Source: Allium sativum | Lineage: Eukaryota; Streptophyta; Magnoliopsida; Asparagales; Amaryllidaceae | Reading direction: 5' to 3' | DNA: 64,000 bases | Assembly (NCBI GenBank): GCA_030737875.1 | Contig: CM060915.1 | Location: 569,702,577-569,766,576 of the forward strand | Position numbers and translations under genes: made by a program | Notes under the pieces: generated by a model | Seen by the model: only the letters and a program-made list of their open reading frames with translations | What the model was told of the DNA's origin: nothing | Database searches by the model: none | Shown: piece after piece, positions 22,501 to 34,200 of the stretch | Position numbering within the stretch: position 1 is the first letter of the stretch | Layout of the letters: each line of letters begins with the position of its first letter

Positions 22501-22663
22501 AATGAACTATTTTAACAGTTTTGGATTTAAACTGTATACATAAAACAAAATTTTAGGAAATCATGCAGGGTCACACCCTTATATATATATTCTCAAGACT
22601 CAACATAAAAAAAACACAATACAGACTTAACACCATAATATGTACAGGAAGGGATATCATATA
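19598..22663 (-). mobile_element. Decayed Copia retrotransposon interior
   Basis: Minus-strand coding traces (20070-20830) identify Ty1/copia. Reverse transcriptase and RNase H are missing between the integrase traces and the polypurine tract, so a large internal deletion is inferred. From about 20900 to 22660 the DNA is very AT-rich and I recognise nothing with confidence. A second, matching LTR was not found. Confidence 0.55.
20070..20830 (-). pseudogene. Copia integrase remnant
   Basis: In order on the minus strand, the translation gives a GAG-pre-integrase zinc finger trace (KECKSCLLGK, about 20800-20760). It is followed by DVHGAM and FTDDTSRYKYVHLMKH, the integrase core with its first Asp region (about 20690-20590), and then by KTPYKIWTKKCPS...KIWD (about 20330-20265). 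A late segment is rich in NPLRIKCYYSNWYPFKEE (about 20160-20110). Stops and frame changes separate these pieces and the rest of the integrase core is degraded. These motifs are characteristic of plant Copia elements. No function is expected. Confidence 0.7.
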
Positions 22664-25600
22664 TGCAACGACCCAGAAAAGTTTGGCAATTAAATTATAA
22701 ATTTAATTAGGACTAAATATTGAAATGAGTATTTATATTGGGTTTTACCAAAATTTTGGAATTTAATCTATTTTTGATTTAATTATTTGTGTTTACCAGT
22801 TTACAGTATCTTAACTTTCTATGTTAACCCATTTTATCAAACTTGTCTTCTTATTTCAATTATGCTAACATATATTGACTTGCCTATTTTATACTAAAAG
22901 AATTTATTTTATCCAAATTAATTTTACGGTTTTACTTTAACTAATGTTTCTAAATTATCTTATATGTAATTATTTCATTTTGTTTAAAATATTTAAAGCT
23001 TTTATCTTATCTATATCTCTTGTTTGTATTTGCACCTAAATCTGAAAATCAGTCCCTCAGATATTAAGATTGTTATATGGTTGTTATATCCCAAATTTGT
23101 AAAATGGGTGTAATTGTAAAACTCATGTATATTGTCCTTTTTAATCTAAATCTATCTGTATTTTTAATTATTTTTTTAGGATTTATTTTAATTAGTCCTT
23201 TTTGTTTTCTACAAAAATACCATATTTGAAATTATAAGGAGCATGTAAAGAAACAAAAGGAAGAGATGTGTAAATTTGCATATTTGATGCATAGTATACA
23301 CTATCGATTCCAAATAAAAGAAAATATGTTCATTTTAATTTTAAATAATTTAATATTTCCTCCTTTCAAATGTTTGAGAAAATATAACATAATTATACTA
23401 AAAGACCTTTTTGTTAAATTTTGAATTTTTAGGCAACACAGAACACAAAGAGATGGTTCTTGTCATTTTTCTTGCACTAGAATATAAAATAGTTAAAATT
23501 AATAAATTAATATATATATATATATATAATGATAGGACATAAATATGGGTAATAAGTGCATTAATTCACAAACTCACATACTTTATTCGTCCAAAACATG
23601 TTAATAAATGCTATCTATCGTTACTAAATAGGTAAAGGTTTAGGTTGGCTTGGAATTTGAAATGTTCTCCATTTATTATGGTTATATGTTACTATTACAT
23701 GTAATAAATGGAATATTAACAAATATAGCCATGTAGTTTTGAGAGATGTAAATGTGATAATAAATTAGTATGGAATTAGTGTGTTTAGCTTTATATAATT
23801 TTATTCTTTGTTTGTTCGTGCTCCTTTATATTTATACCTAACATTCTTCTTTTCGATTACATTACTTGTATTTGACAAATTTTAGTCTTTTAATTTAGAT
23901 GTCTTACTTAACATATTTATCAGTTTCAACTCAAATCTTTTTGTGTTGTAAACCATTGTATTTACCGATTTTATATTAGAAATATCTATTTGAACATAGT
24001 ATTCACTTTGGAATTGAAAATACTTTTGTAAATTTATTTTTTCTAATGTAACGTTCTAGCGTAATTTACATCATTGACAAATATGAATATTCAATGTTGG
24101 AATTCTTTTATTGTTTAATAAATGTGATTTGTGGTATGCTTTCCATGAACTTGTTTCAAGTATGAATGCTATATAAAACGAATATCATTCCCTCTTCGTT
24201 GTCCTTGAATGCATCATTTATTTCTTTGCTTCAATTTACCAATTTATTTCCTTTAAAAAAAAAAAATAAGCGTGATGCATGCAGCTCGTTTAAAAATAAA
24301 TTTTCAATTACCACAACTAATACCACCATTTCCAATTCAAAATATTTATTACCTTATAATTTTTCAATTAATTATACGGTCCATTACATCCATTGTAATT
24401 GTATTCAAACAATATCAATTTCGGCTCATATATGAACATGCCCATTAAATAAATTCATTTACTGCGTTTCCTTTTTAACAGATTTATATACCTTTTATTA
24501 CTTGAATGTCTATGATTGATACTCACATACCGTTTTCTTTACAAAATTCTTTAATGGTAAGAATATTTCTTAAATATAATACTTTCCCTATCTATTCAAA
24601 CTATAACATTCATTAATTTTGAAATGTGGAAAGTTGCAGCAGTTTTCAATGCATTTTCCATTCCTTATTTCAAGCGCATGCATCCATGCTATATATTTGG
24701 TGTCATTTTATAATAATAAAAAAAAATTGCAACTAAATTTAATGTTATAAATTATAAAATGTGATTTTAAATATAGCAAATGTGAACGTGATTTGAAATT
24801 CAAAAGGTTACAGTCAGTTTGAACATAATAAATGTTTTCAACTTTAATGAAAAGGAAAATAAACGAAAGTATAATTGAGAACAATTAAACATACAAGGGT
24901 TAAAAAGAAAATCCCCCCCCCCCCCCACTATAAAATATCCTAAACACGTCTAAAACCTAATTCTAATCATTCATTCATCGTAGACCCTTTTCTCCACATT
25001 TCCTAAGCCTAAATGCAATTTCCAAAATCCATAACAAATCAAATAAAATTCTACAAACGGGAAAGCATAGATCTTTGAACTTGTGTGAGTGTAAGCTTCC
25101 ACATATATCAATTTGGTTGAGTTTTGGTGTGCTCTAATTTTTCCACCCTCGGTTCATGCGAGCTAGGGTTCCAATTTATGGTGATTTGAAGCAACAGTTT
25201 GTGTTTTAGTTGTTGTAGTTGGATTGAGAGGTTGAAAACAAGCTTGTATGCAAATTTTGAGAGAATTCAGTGATGAAAAGTGTCGAGAGGAAAATGGGGC
25301 TGCTGTGCTTGTACTGATGCCTACTGCGTTTGGAGGAGGAGAAGATGAGGGAGAGACTAAGGAAGTTAATGAAGGGTAATTAATTAATTATGTTACTGGT
25401 TAATGACTTATATGTACATACAATCATATAAAAAGCATAAATTTTTCAGACGAACTCGGAATTCAGCGATTCAAGATGCGTTGGAACCGTATCGACGAGA
25501 GATTCGCAATGAAACTGATTTGGAGTGATTTGGAGGTCGTGACAATTTTTGGTGAAAGAAAATGTCAGATTTAGTTGATCTACTTTCAGCGTTATTTAGA

Positions 25601-26341
25601 AAACAAATCAAGGTGAGAACTCTTTTTCTCACTCAATTTTTGAATAATTAAATAATTTTATAAATGTAAATTAATTATTGGTGATGAAAGTAATGTTTTG
25701 TTGAATGGATTGTGGATTTGGGTTTCATGTCATGTTATGTTTGAAATTGAAATATTCAGCATGTAAAAGTAATATTTTTTTTATTTATGTTAATTAGAAT
25801 AATGTAAACTGCCATTAACAAGTTAACTGACTTGTTGATGTTGATTGGGATGATTATTTTTACTCATCGCCCAAGTGCACAAAATTATGTGTTGGTTGAT
25901 ACCCACATGGGTCTTGGGATGATATTCTAACACATGTCTCCCTTGTGTTTAATTGTAAATGCATTCTGGCTGTTATTTGAATGTTTTGTCATTATTATGA
26001 AATAAATGCAATGTATGAAATCCATATAATTAAATTATATGGTAATTGTTTAGTCTCATTCCAATTTTGAATTAAAAGGATTGAATTGAAAAGATTACGT
26101 TTTATTGTCAGTATGTTGAAATAAATAGATTTGTTTTCAAAATTGAACATTTTTAAAGATTATTATTATATTATTATAATAATATGAAAAGTTCAGATTT
26201 TTATTAAAATTGGAATGTAAGTTAGAAGATTTTGAAAACAAAGGATTTGATCAATTAAATAACAATTTAATATGGAGATCATTTATAATATAAGGAATAT
26301 TTTAAAAATAATATGTTTTAGTAAAATAATTATAATTACAA

Positions 26342-26700
26342 TTGTGCTTGGACATGAGGTTAGGTTGCATTTGTGGTGGAAGTCTGCCCGGACCCGACCG
26401 GCTTATCCAGCAGCCACTTTTGTTGAACCTAATGTGAGAGGTATAAGTACGCAAATACAATTATAAATTTAATTGCACTTTGACACGAGGTTAGGTTGCA
26501 TTTGTGGTGGAAGTATGCCCGGACCCGACCGGCATATCCAGCAGCCACTAATGTTGAACCTAATGTGAGAGGTCTAAGTGCGCAAATGCGAAGCGGGCTA
26601 TGACACGAGGTTAAGCCCAACTTGTGGGATAAGTCTGCCCGGAACCGACCGGCATATCCGGTATCCACGAGTTGTAGGCCTAATGTGAGAGGTCCGACCC
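26342..26700 (+). repeat. Three tandem copies of a ~125-bp unit in LTR B
   Basis: Units start near 26342, 26472 and 26596. Each carries GACAYGAGGTTARG, GCCCGGAMCCGACCGGC and CTAATGTGAGAGGT words. The third copy is the most diverged. The array is distinctly GC-richer than the rest of the LTR and is not seen in the LTRs of A or C. The visible part of the B 3' LTR ends before this point. Confidence 0.85.
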
Positions 26701-27567
26701 ATTATAAAACGTAAAAGGATATAATAATGAATATTGAAAAAGGAAGTAATTTTCAAATATAATATTTTGAAAATATATTATTCTAGTAGGAGAATAATAT
26801 AAAATATTTAATTGTGATTTAAAATTGAAATAAAAGTTGGAATCGTTTTGAAACGAATTTATAAACATTTTAAAATACGTTTAAAAAGGAAATCGACGAA
26901 ATATATACTATATATTTGTAATGGTTTGAATAGAACGTTCGCGCAGCGACCGTTCGCGAATTTCGACCGTTAGCTTCAATTGGACGTAGCGGAAGATCCG
27001 ATCGTCGGAGTCTTCTGAAACCAGAACCTACGGGTTCGTATCGGAAAGTGCTTTCATATGATAATAAGAGATTTGAAATCCAACGGATAGATTTTTAGAA
27101 AGGTTTAAATCAAATTGGAATAAAACAGCGCCGTTGAAATTAAATGGCCTGTAACGTCATTTAATTGAATAGGCCTATTTTTTAATTGAATAAAAATAGG
27201 AAAAAATTATGAAAATCATAATAAATGCTTTAAAAATGGTTTTTGATGAAAATTTCCATGGTTATAAAGGTAAAAGATATTTTTATCAGAATAAGTGATT
27301 TATTTATTTTATAAATAAATAAAGAGGATTTAAGATGGTTTTAATATAACCAAGAATTTCCAATGAATATATTGAAATAGATTTGAAAGGGAATTATCTT
27401 CGGATTATATCAGTGTTGGATTCCGTAATTATACAGACATTATTTTGGGAATTTGGAAGATATTTAATATCGTTATTTCCGATATAATATCCTTTGGTTT
27501 TAGAATTTAATATTAAAATTAAGACAACATAATTTCTATTCAAAGCCTTATAATTAATATCAAATAA

Positions 27568-27920
27568 GATTTTGGGTTTGTCGTGAATGGTGTCTTAAAT
27601 GGCACTGTTCTTGAACCTAATTTAGAAAGGATTAAGTTTTTTAATTAAGATTTATAAGGATATTTTCCGATTAATAAACATTAAGTGGAAAGTAAATTTG
27701 GGTTGATTGTGAACCATATTTTAAATGACATTGATTCTTAAAACCCAATTAATGATGAAATTAGAATTTTAAATTTATAAATCTTTTAATTAAGATTTAA
27801 TGAAACTTTCTAGAAAGAGGTTGTTCAACTTAATATATACTATTGAAATAAAATGGAATGTGATTTTGGGTTTATCGTGAACGATGTTTTTAAGTGACAT
27901 TTGTTCTTTAACCCAATTAA
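27568..27920 (+). repeat. Three copies of a ~50-nt hairpin-like motif in LTR B
   Basis: Copies near 27568-27620, 27700-27752 and 27868-27918 follow the pattern GGGTTTRTCGTGAAY, then a short AT-rich centre, then TTCTTNAACCCAAT, so the ends can pair. One copy occurs in C (about 52818-52870) and five in D (63302-63759, minus strand). Confidence 0.6.
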
Positions 27921-29507
27921 AGGCAAGATTGATTTCTTGAAATAGAATAATCATTTAGTAATGATTTTTATAAGATTAAAACTAAATGAAGTTTTAATAA
28001 AGCTTAAATGAATTCATGTTGAAAGAAAAGATTAAATCTTTTGAAAACGATATCCAAAAGATTATTAAACTATATGTTTAAAGGAATGTTATCTTTGATA
28101 AAATTAATGGGAACATTTCCCAGAGAAAAGATCAATTAAATAAAGGAATGTTCTTGATTAGAATGAGGCGTTGGTTGTGTTTTCTTTAGCACATGATTTT
28201 AAATACGCGAATTATTCGGAAAGACCAAGTTTAACCCATTCTGAATAATCCATACGACGATTGAAGATCGACGATGAAGACGGCGATAGAAGACCGGGAA
28301 ATGTCCAAGTTGGATGGATGATTATTGATATCTTGATTGGGCCGTACACCCAAGACGATGGAAAAATTGGTGATCATCCAGACGTACTTGGAGATCAACC
28401 GGATATGGTTTCGTTCAGACCCAGAACGGACTTGTAAATGGATTGTGTGTCTCACATTGTATTCCTTTATACTGTATTTGTTGAACTCTACTAATTATAT
28501 ATTTCTATTGGTAGCGGAGAATTTATTCTGTGCTTAACACCATTCTCTAAGACGTATGAGCTTAGATGTTATATATATGTTGGTTAGTGGCCAATGATAC
28601 GGTATGGTTTGACAACGTGGCATGTTAAGATGCAATGATCAAGGCTTTTGTTGAAAAGCAAGACCAAAGCACATTTTTAATTAGCATAGCTTTGTGTAAA
28701 CGTTACTTCGCGAGCTTCACATCCCGGTATGAACCAGAAACGAGAGAGGAACGCAGGGGAATGGACATATGTTAGTTCTAGCTACGGGTGGTGTTAGCGC
28801 TTTACAAACCCTTACATTTACTCATGTGGATTATTATCATTACTATGGAAAGCGAAGCGAGGTACCTCAGATGGATTTGAGTTTGTGGATAGGGTCCCAA
28901 GTGGCCCTAGACCAATTATGTAACGACCCGGAAAATCCGAACCAATTTAAAAATTTTATTTTGGATTATTTGGTGGAAAAATATGGCAGAAATTAAAATT
29001 TTCATTTTTAAATAACATTAAAGCCAGTGAAAATAGTCAATTTTAAAACGATCTCTGTTTTCGACGAAACCACTTTTGTTGGAACCGGAATGTTGAATTA
29101 TTGCTAGGTTTCAATTTTTAGAATTTTTCGATTTAATATGTGAGCGTGGCGAAGGAAAATGTGTTTGGTCGATTAAAGTCAAATTTAATCGACTGAAAAA
29201 TAGCCATTTTTCAAACAGTGTCAAAATTTGACATAATTAATTTTGTTAGGACTGTATCGTCATAACATTGACAAATATATTTTTTCTGGATTTTTCTAAG
29301 TCCGTTTGTGGCCTCGGTGAATTTATTTATGCAGACGAATTAAATTAATAAAGGAATTAAATATTAAATTAAATAATACAGGCCACAAACAGCCGTTTGG
29401 GCTGACGGGACCTGTCCCATTGGATCCGGAATATGGGCTATTGGCTAGGGGCACCTTCTGCTGGACTGAAATTGAACCGTTTTGAAGGATATGTTTTTTT
29501 TGTAAAA

Positions 29508-29900
29508 ATACACTAAAAACAATATAAAAATAGGAAAAACCCTAAAATCAAATACACTATTCACTGCCTTCTTCGTAGCCGCCACCCCCTTCATCTATGG
29601 CTGAACTTGTCCCTCCCTTCCACCATTAAAATCCTGAAATCCTCTCATTGAAACATCCTACTCCTATTGGGGTTTTTGTAGAGGACCTTCTCCTCCACAC
29701 ATCTGTATGGTGAACCCCCTCTGTAGTCGCCTGTAGCGTCCGCCCCGAGGCCCCAAAGTTCGCCGCATCTCGCCACCGTGGTCCCCCTAGAGCTCGACCG
29801 AGCTATGCCAGACCCCCCCCGGCGTGCGCCTCTCCAAGCTCCCCATCATGACGCCCTCCGATCAGCACTTCGACCCCTGTAAGGCCAGCAGACCCGATCC
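29508..29900 (+). promoter_or_regulatory. Predicted promoter and GC-rich leader in 5' LTR of A
   Basis: A TATA-like AATATAAAAATAGG (about 29520-29533) is followed by AAACCCTAAA and then a C-rich, pyrimidine-rich, GC-rich block (29560-29900) quite unlike the surrounding AT-rich LTR. This layout suggests transcription starting near 29550, which would leave more than 4 kb of R-U5 before the primer site. The transcription start is an inference. Confidence 0.45.
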
Positions 29901-30337
29901 CTAGTTTTGAACACTAGGTGAAAGCATACGGCCGATCTTTTGATTTGGAGAAGAAAGGGTATTTCTTAATTAATTTATTAATTAATTAATTTAAATTGTT
30001 TTAAAACTTCAATTAATCATATCTAACTCGTTTCAACTCGAAATTCGATGATTTCAGCGGCGTTGTGATCCTATTGACAAGATCTACGACTCTGAACTAA
30101 AACGGGACCATTCTGAACAGTTTGAATTTTGGCCAAAATCTTCAACGACTGTGAGATTTCTGAATTTGAATAATTAAATAATTTAATTATATTCGATCAG
30201 TTGAATCATTGTATGTTATTTCTGAACTGTTATGTGGTGATTGTTGTATAGTTGAATTATATTCATTGTGATATCATGTTATAGTATGTCAGTTTGGATC
30301 TGTAAAATTCTGATGTAATCATAATAAAGTTTCCATC

Positions 30338-30368
<31 letters not shown>

Positions 30369-30440
30369 CCTTTCTATTAAAGTTGAATTTTTATTTTGAA
30401 ACAAAAAGAAAAGTTAGAATTTTAATTTGATTAACAAAAT

Positions 30441-30540
30441 ATAATAAAGTTTTGATCTTTTGTTTTTGAAAAAAAATATAATAAAGTTTTGATCTTTTGT
30501 TTTTGAAACAAAATATAATAAAGTTTTGATCTTTTGTCTT
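30441..30540 (+). repeat. 36-bp tandem repeat in LTR A
   Basis: Three copies of a unit containing aataaagttttgatctttt lie here, against two copies in the 3' LTR (about 40281-40348). Confidence 0.85.
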
Positions 30541-30754
30541 AGAAGATTTGATCTTTTATTTTGAGATATTATAAATAAAGATTTAATCTTTTATTTGGAT
30601 TTATAAAATAAGAGAAAGTTGGATTTATATAATAAACAAAGATTTGATCTTTTATTCTTATTTATAAAATAAATAAAGTTCACATATTTTGTTTGATTTC
30701 ACAAAATAATGGTGGGGCCTTTTATTTTGATTCATGGAAATTATACACCCGATC

Positions 30755-31030
30755 ATATGTTGTCGTTGTTGTGATGACACAAAATTTCATCGTTATGTTA
30801 ATTTAGTTGTAATGACACAAAATTCATCGTTATGTTGTCGTTGTTGTAATGACACAAAATTTCATCGTTATGTTAATTTAGTTGTAATGACACAAAATTT
30901 CATCGTTATGTTAATTTAGTTGTAATAACACAAAATTCATCGTTATATTGTCGTTGTTGGGATGACACAAAATTTTCATAGTCATGTTAATTTAGTTTAA
31001 ATGTATCAAAATTTCATTGTTATGTCTATT
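30755..31030 (+). repeat. Tandem repeat of a GACACAAAATTTCATCGTTATG unit variant in LTR A
   Basis: About six degenerate units contain the words tgacacaaaatttcatcgtt, alternating with gttaatttagttgtaa or gttgtcgttgtt. The matching array in the 3' LTR is at about 40562-40840. The apparent Cys-rich open frame over it is a translation of the repeat. Confidence 0.85.
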
Positions 31031-31079
31031 TAGTTGAATGAACATACTTTGGAGTTGGGTTGAAAATTAAAACTTAGAA

Positions 31080-31480
31080 AAATAATAGAACATTTACATT
31101 TTTCTTTGTAAAAGAAAATATTTACATTTTCAATGTAAAAGAAAAGAAAAGAAAATATTTACATTTTTTTTCAATGTAAAAGAGAACAATAAAAAGAAAA
31201 TTTACATATGTAAATAAAAACAATAAATAGAGAATTTACATTTTTCTATTGTAATAAAGTGTAATAGGAAATTTACATTTTTCTACTGTAATAAAGAGAG
31301 ATAGAAAATTTACATTTTTCTATGTTAAAATATAAGATTTACATTTTCCTGTGTGAAGATGAAAGATTTACAAATTTTCTATGTAATAATGAAAGGTTCA
31401 CATCCTTCAATGCAAAAGAATTTACATTTTTCATTATCAAAGAAAAAGAGATGAAACATTTACATTTTCTAAAAAAGTAC
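31080..31480 (+). repeat. Degenerate TTTACATTTTTC array in LTR A
   Basis: Twelve or more occurrences of tttacatttttc or close variants are separated by 20-40 bp of purine-rich sequence. The matching array in the 3' LTR is at about 40900-41280. Confidence 0.8.
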
Positions 31481-31694
31481 ATTTGTGTGTTATAAAAATA
31501 AAATAGGATAAAAGTTCATTTTTTTTATGTTATAAAAAAAATTGAAGTAGGATAAAAGTTCATTTGTATGTTATTAAAAAGGGAATAGGATAAAGAGCTC
31601 ATTTTTATAACAAATAGTATAAAAAGTTCATTTTTATGTCTTTAAAACAAATAGTATAAAAGAACATTTTTATAACTAAAGACAAGAGTACATT

Positions 31695-31880
31695 TATAAC
31701 ATCATTTTTGTCGCATTAGAATTGGCGAACAAAAATGTCATTTTTGTTACATTTTAAAACATCATTTTTGTCGCATTAGAATTGGCGAACAAAAATGTCA
31801 TTTTTGTTGAATATAAAATTATACATCGTTGTAAACATCATTTTTGTCGCATTAGAATTGGCGGACAAAAATGTTATTTC
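31695..31880 (+). repeat. Three copies of a hairpin-forming unit in LTR A
   Basis: Each unit contains CATTTTTGTCGC, then attagaatt, then GGCGAACAAAAATG or a variant, so the two arms can pair. It is also three copies in the 3' LTR (about 41508-41685). Confidence 0.85.
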
Positions 31881-33170
31881 CATAGAATAATAGGAATGGA
31901 TTTTAATAAGTGAAATCGCCAAATAGTTTATATATAAATATAAAATATAAAATTTAACGAAACGAGAGCGGCAGTTCGCGTATCGACAATCTTAACTTCA
32001 AACGATTATATAGAAAGATCCGACCGTTGGATTTTCCCAAAACTGGAACCGTTAGGACCGCTTCGGGAAGAGCTTTCCAACGATATAAATTTCATCAAAA
32101 TCCGACGGTTAGATTTTAAGATATGTGTAAATCAAATTCTGGTAAAAACAGCGCTAGAGCCGCCCATTGACCCGAAACGTCGTTTATTTATTTCGAGCTA
32201 TTTTAAATAAATAAAAATAGCGATAAATAGTTATAAATATATATGAAATGTTTTAAATTATAATTATGCGACAATTATTTGAAAAGGCCGAGTTTAACTC
32301 ATTTCAAATAATTGCGCGGAGAATAAATCAAAGATGTAAGAAGACGATGGTTGAAGACCGGCGATCTTCACATCGAATGCACGATGACTTATGATACCTT
32401 GGACTGACTTGCTCCCAGGACTGGGTTGAAGCAGTAATTGTTCGGACGTGTGTGTTGGTCGTGCGGATAAGCGAGCGCCTTTTTGGTGTCTCCGGTTTCG
32501 TTCAGACCCAGAACGGACTTGTAAATGGATGCGCGTCTGACGTTGAAATTCACATCATGTAATTAAATCGATTTGTATTAATATATGTCTGTTTGGTGGT
32601 GGAGAATCTATTCTCTGCTTAACACTCGGATACGTAGTAATAATTATCGATAGCATGGTATTGAATTGTCAATGTGGCACGCTAAGATGCAATGATCAAG
32701 ACTTTGTTGAAAAGCAGGCCTTGTGGTCGATGATCAAAGTATAGCCTGTTTAGGCACAGCTTTGTGTATAACGTGACTTCGCGAGCCTCACACCCCGGTA
32801 TGAGTCAAAAACGGGATATGGACCGTAAGGAGTGCATACGTTTCTTTCTAGCTAGAAGTGGTGTTTGGGCTTTAACACGGCCCAGCATTTTACTATGTGG
32901 ATTATGGATTGAGGTACCTCGTTTTTATAGGCCGGAAGTGGTCATATTATAGGTCCAAAGGGGCCGGGAAACGTATGTTCAGGAATTTCCAATCCACTAC
33001 CGTTAGGTGGGGACCGGCCCTACCATTCCAAGGGTCGCCCATAGGTGTGATCCTGAGGCATTTGCTAGAGTGTCTCGAATCGGAAGATGACGATCCCTAG
33101 CCTCGACTTCATGACAGAAACCCAATTCCCAATACAATAACATTTCGGTTTTGATTGTAAATTTATGTAC

Positions 33171-33583
33171 GGCGACATAGTAGGATGGGGTACTATGCCA
33201 TCTTGGATTGATATATTTAAATTTGAAGTATTTTAATATTGCTTAGGCACTAATAATAATATTAAAATATTACTTTTCATGTATTAAGCATATTTGATCA
33301 TCATAAGGAAAAACTCTATCCTCCTGTGTGCGTTGCATTGTGTGATAGGATCTGAGTCTTATGATGATTTCATTTTTTTTAAAAGTCATTTCGCTGTTTT
33401 ATATAAACTTTATAAAATATTGCACTGGCAATCCTATGGAGTAAACCCGTTCCGCGTTAGCGGCGTGGTCCTAAGATTTGCCCCGTAGTTAGATAATTTA
33501 GTTAAGAATTCTCACACCAGTCCCACGACTGACTCGTAGTTTGTTTCACTTTTGCAAACTCGGGTGCCCTCTTTCCACGGGCA
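33171..33583 (+). other. Five-helix conserved block, 5' LTR of A
   Basis: H1 CATAGTA-ggatgggg-TACTATG (33176-33197), H2 ATCATCATAAG with CTTATGATGAT (33297-33307 and 33358-33368, 11 pairs), H3 CCGC-GTTA-GCGG (33452-33463), H4 CAGTC-CCAC-GACTG (33518-33531), and H5 TGCCC with GGGCA (33565-33583). The block sits about 350 nt upstream of the primer site. Compare B, C, D and E for compensatory changes. Confidence 0.75.
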
Positions 33584-33937
33584 ACCAATTGACAAGTTCA
33601 GGTGATACATTATGTTTGGAGCTTGCTTGGACGGAAGAAGGAGAAGGCCTTTTCTCTAGTTTTATCTTGCTTTGAGACATTTTTCCATCTTTTGTTTTTG
33701 ATCTATGTAGTGGAATTTGGAATTTATTTCCTTATCTTTTGAGACTTACTGTATTGCTAAGTGGATCCTGTAAAACTGCATGCTCTGATGTTCTGTTTTA
33801 ATGCTGATGACATTTTATTTCCGCTGAAATGTTTATGTGTTATGCTCTTTCTCTAAGATCTGTTTATTGTTGTAATTATGTTGTATTCCAAAGTGATTAT
33901 CCTTGCTTTCAATCAACGGAAGTTTGGTGTCATCACA

Positions 33938-34070
33938 GTTGGTATCAGAGCCTAAGGTTAACCTTAGCTTTGGAATATAACATATTTAGAACAATTCATC
34001 TAGATAGAATCCACACAATTCTAAGACGAGTAGCTCATTAGAGATAGGACTAGTAATGTCCTAGAGTGAG
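33938..34070 (+). other. Primer binding site and double hairpin of A
   Basis: The primer site TGGTATCAGAGCC (33940-33952) is complementary to the 3' end of initiator tRNA-Met. Downstream are hairpin P1, TAGAAT-ccacaca-ATTCTA (34005-34023), and hairpin P2, with outer stem CTCATT/AGTGAG (34034-34039 and 34065-34070) and inner stem TAGGAC/GTCCTA (34045-34050 and 34058-34063). P2 has equivalents in B and C. Confidence 0.8.
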
Positions 34071-34200
34071 CACAACATAATAGAACATATTTACCAGTCA
34101 TTACATCATCATCTTTTCATCTCGTCCTTATCTTATCTTTTCTTGAAAATCCTCATTTTTGTTGGTCTGACACTTTCCGTGATGGTACAGACTGATTTAA

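Larger units (their letters stand above)
22664..28918 (+). repeat. 5' LTR of element B, first part (split by A)
   Basis: It starts TGCAACGACCCAGAAAAG and matches 45373-48734 closely over its first 3.36 kb. It is interrupted at 28918 by element A. With the second part (43722-44644) it makes an LTR of about 7.2 kb. It is flanked upstream by ATATA (possible target duplication; the other copy is outside the window). Its open frames (for example 24166-24435) show no motif. At the middle of the LTR (about 25280-25600) is a moderately GC-richer stretch that could be a transcript leader. Confidence 0.88.
28919..33937 (+). repeat. 5' LTR of element A
   Basis: It starts TGTAACGACCCGG, ends GTCATCACA and is directly followed by the primer site. 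It is 67 bp longer than the 3' LTR, partly because the 36-bp repeat near 30441 has three copies here and two in the 3' LTR. Confidence 0.93.

Noticed and set aside
23500..24435. Possible gene in the LTR of B (89-aa frame)
   Set aside because: AT-rich low-complexity sequence without motifs, and the matching part of the B 3' LTR (about 46870-47165) does not keep it.
30734..30919. Short Cys-rich frame with a repeated CCRCC(D/N)DTKFHRYVNLVV pattern
   Set aside because: It is a translation of the tandem repeat. It occurs in both LTRs of A and has no start context or homologue I know.
31695..31880. Regular direct repeats with hairpin units, considered as a CRISPR array
   Set aside because: Spacers are not unique, units are degenerate, the DNA is a plant LTR, and there are no cas genes.
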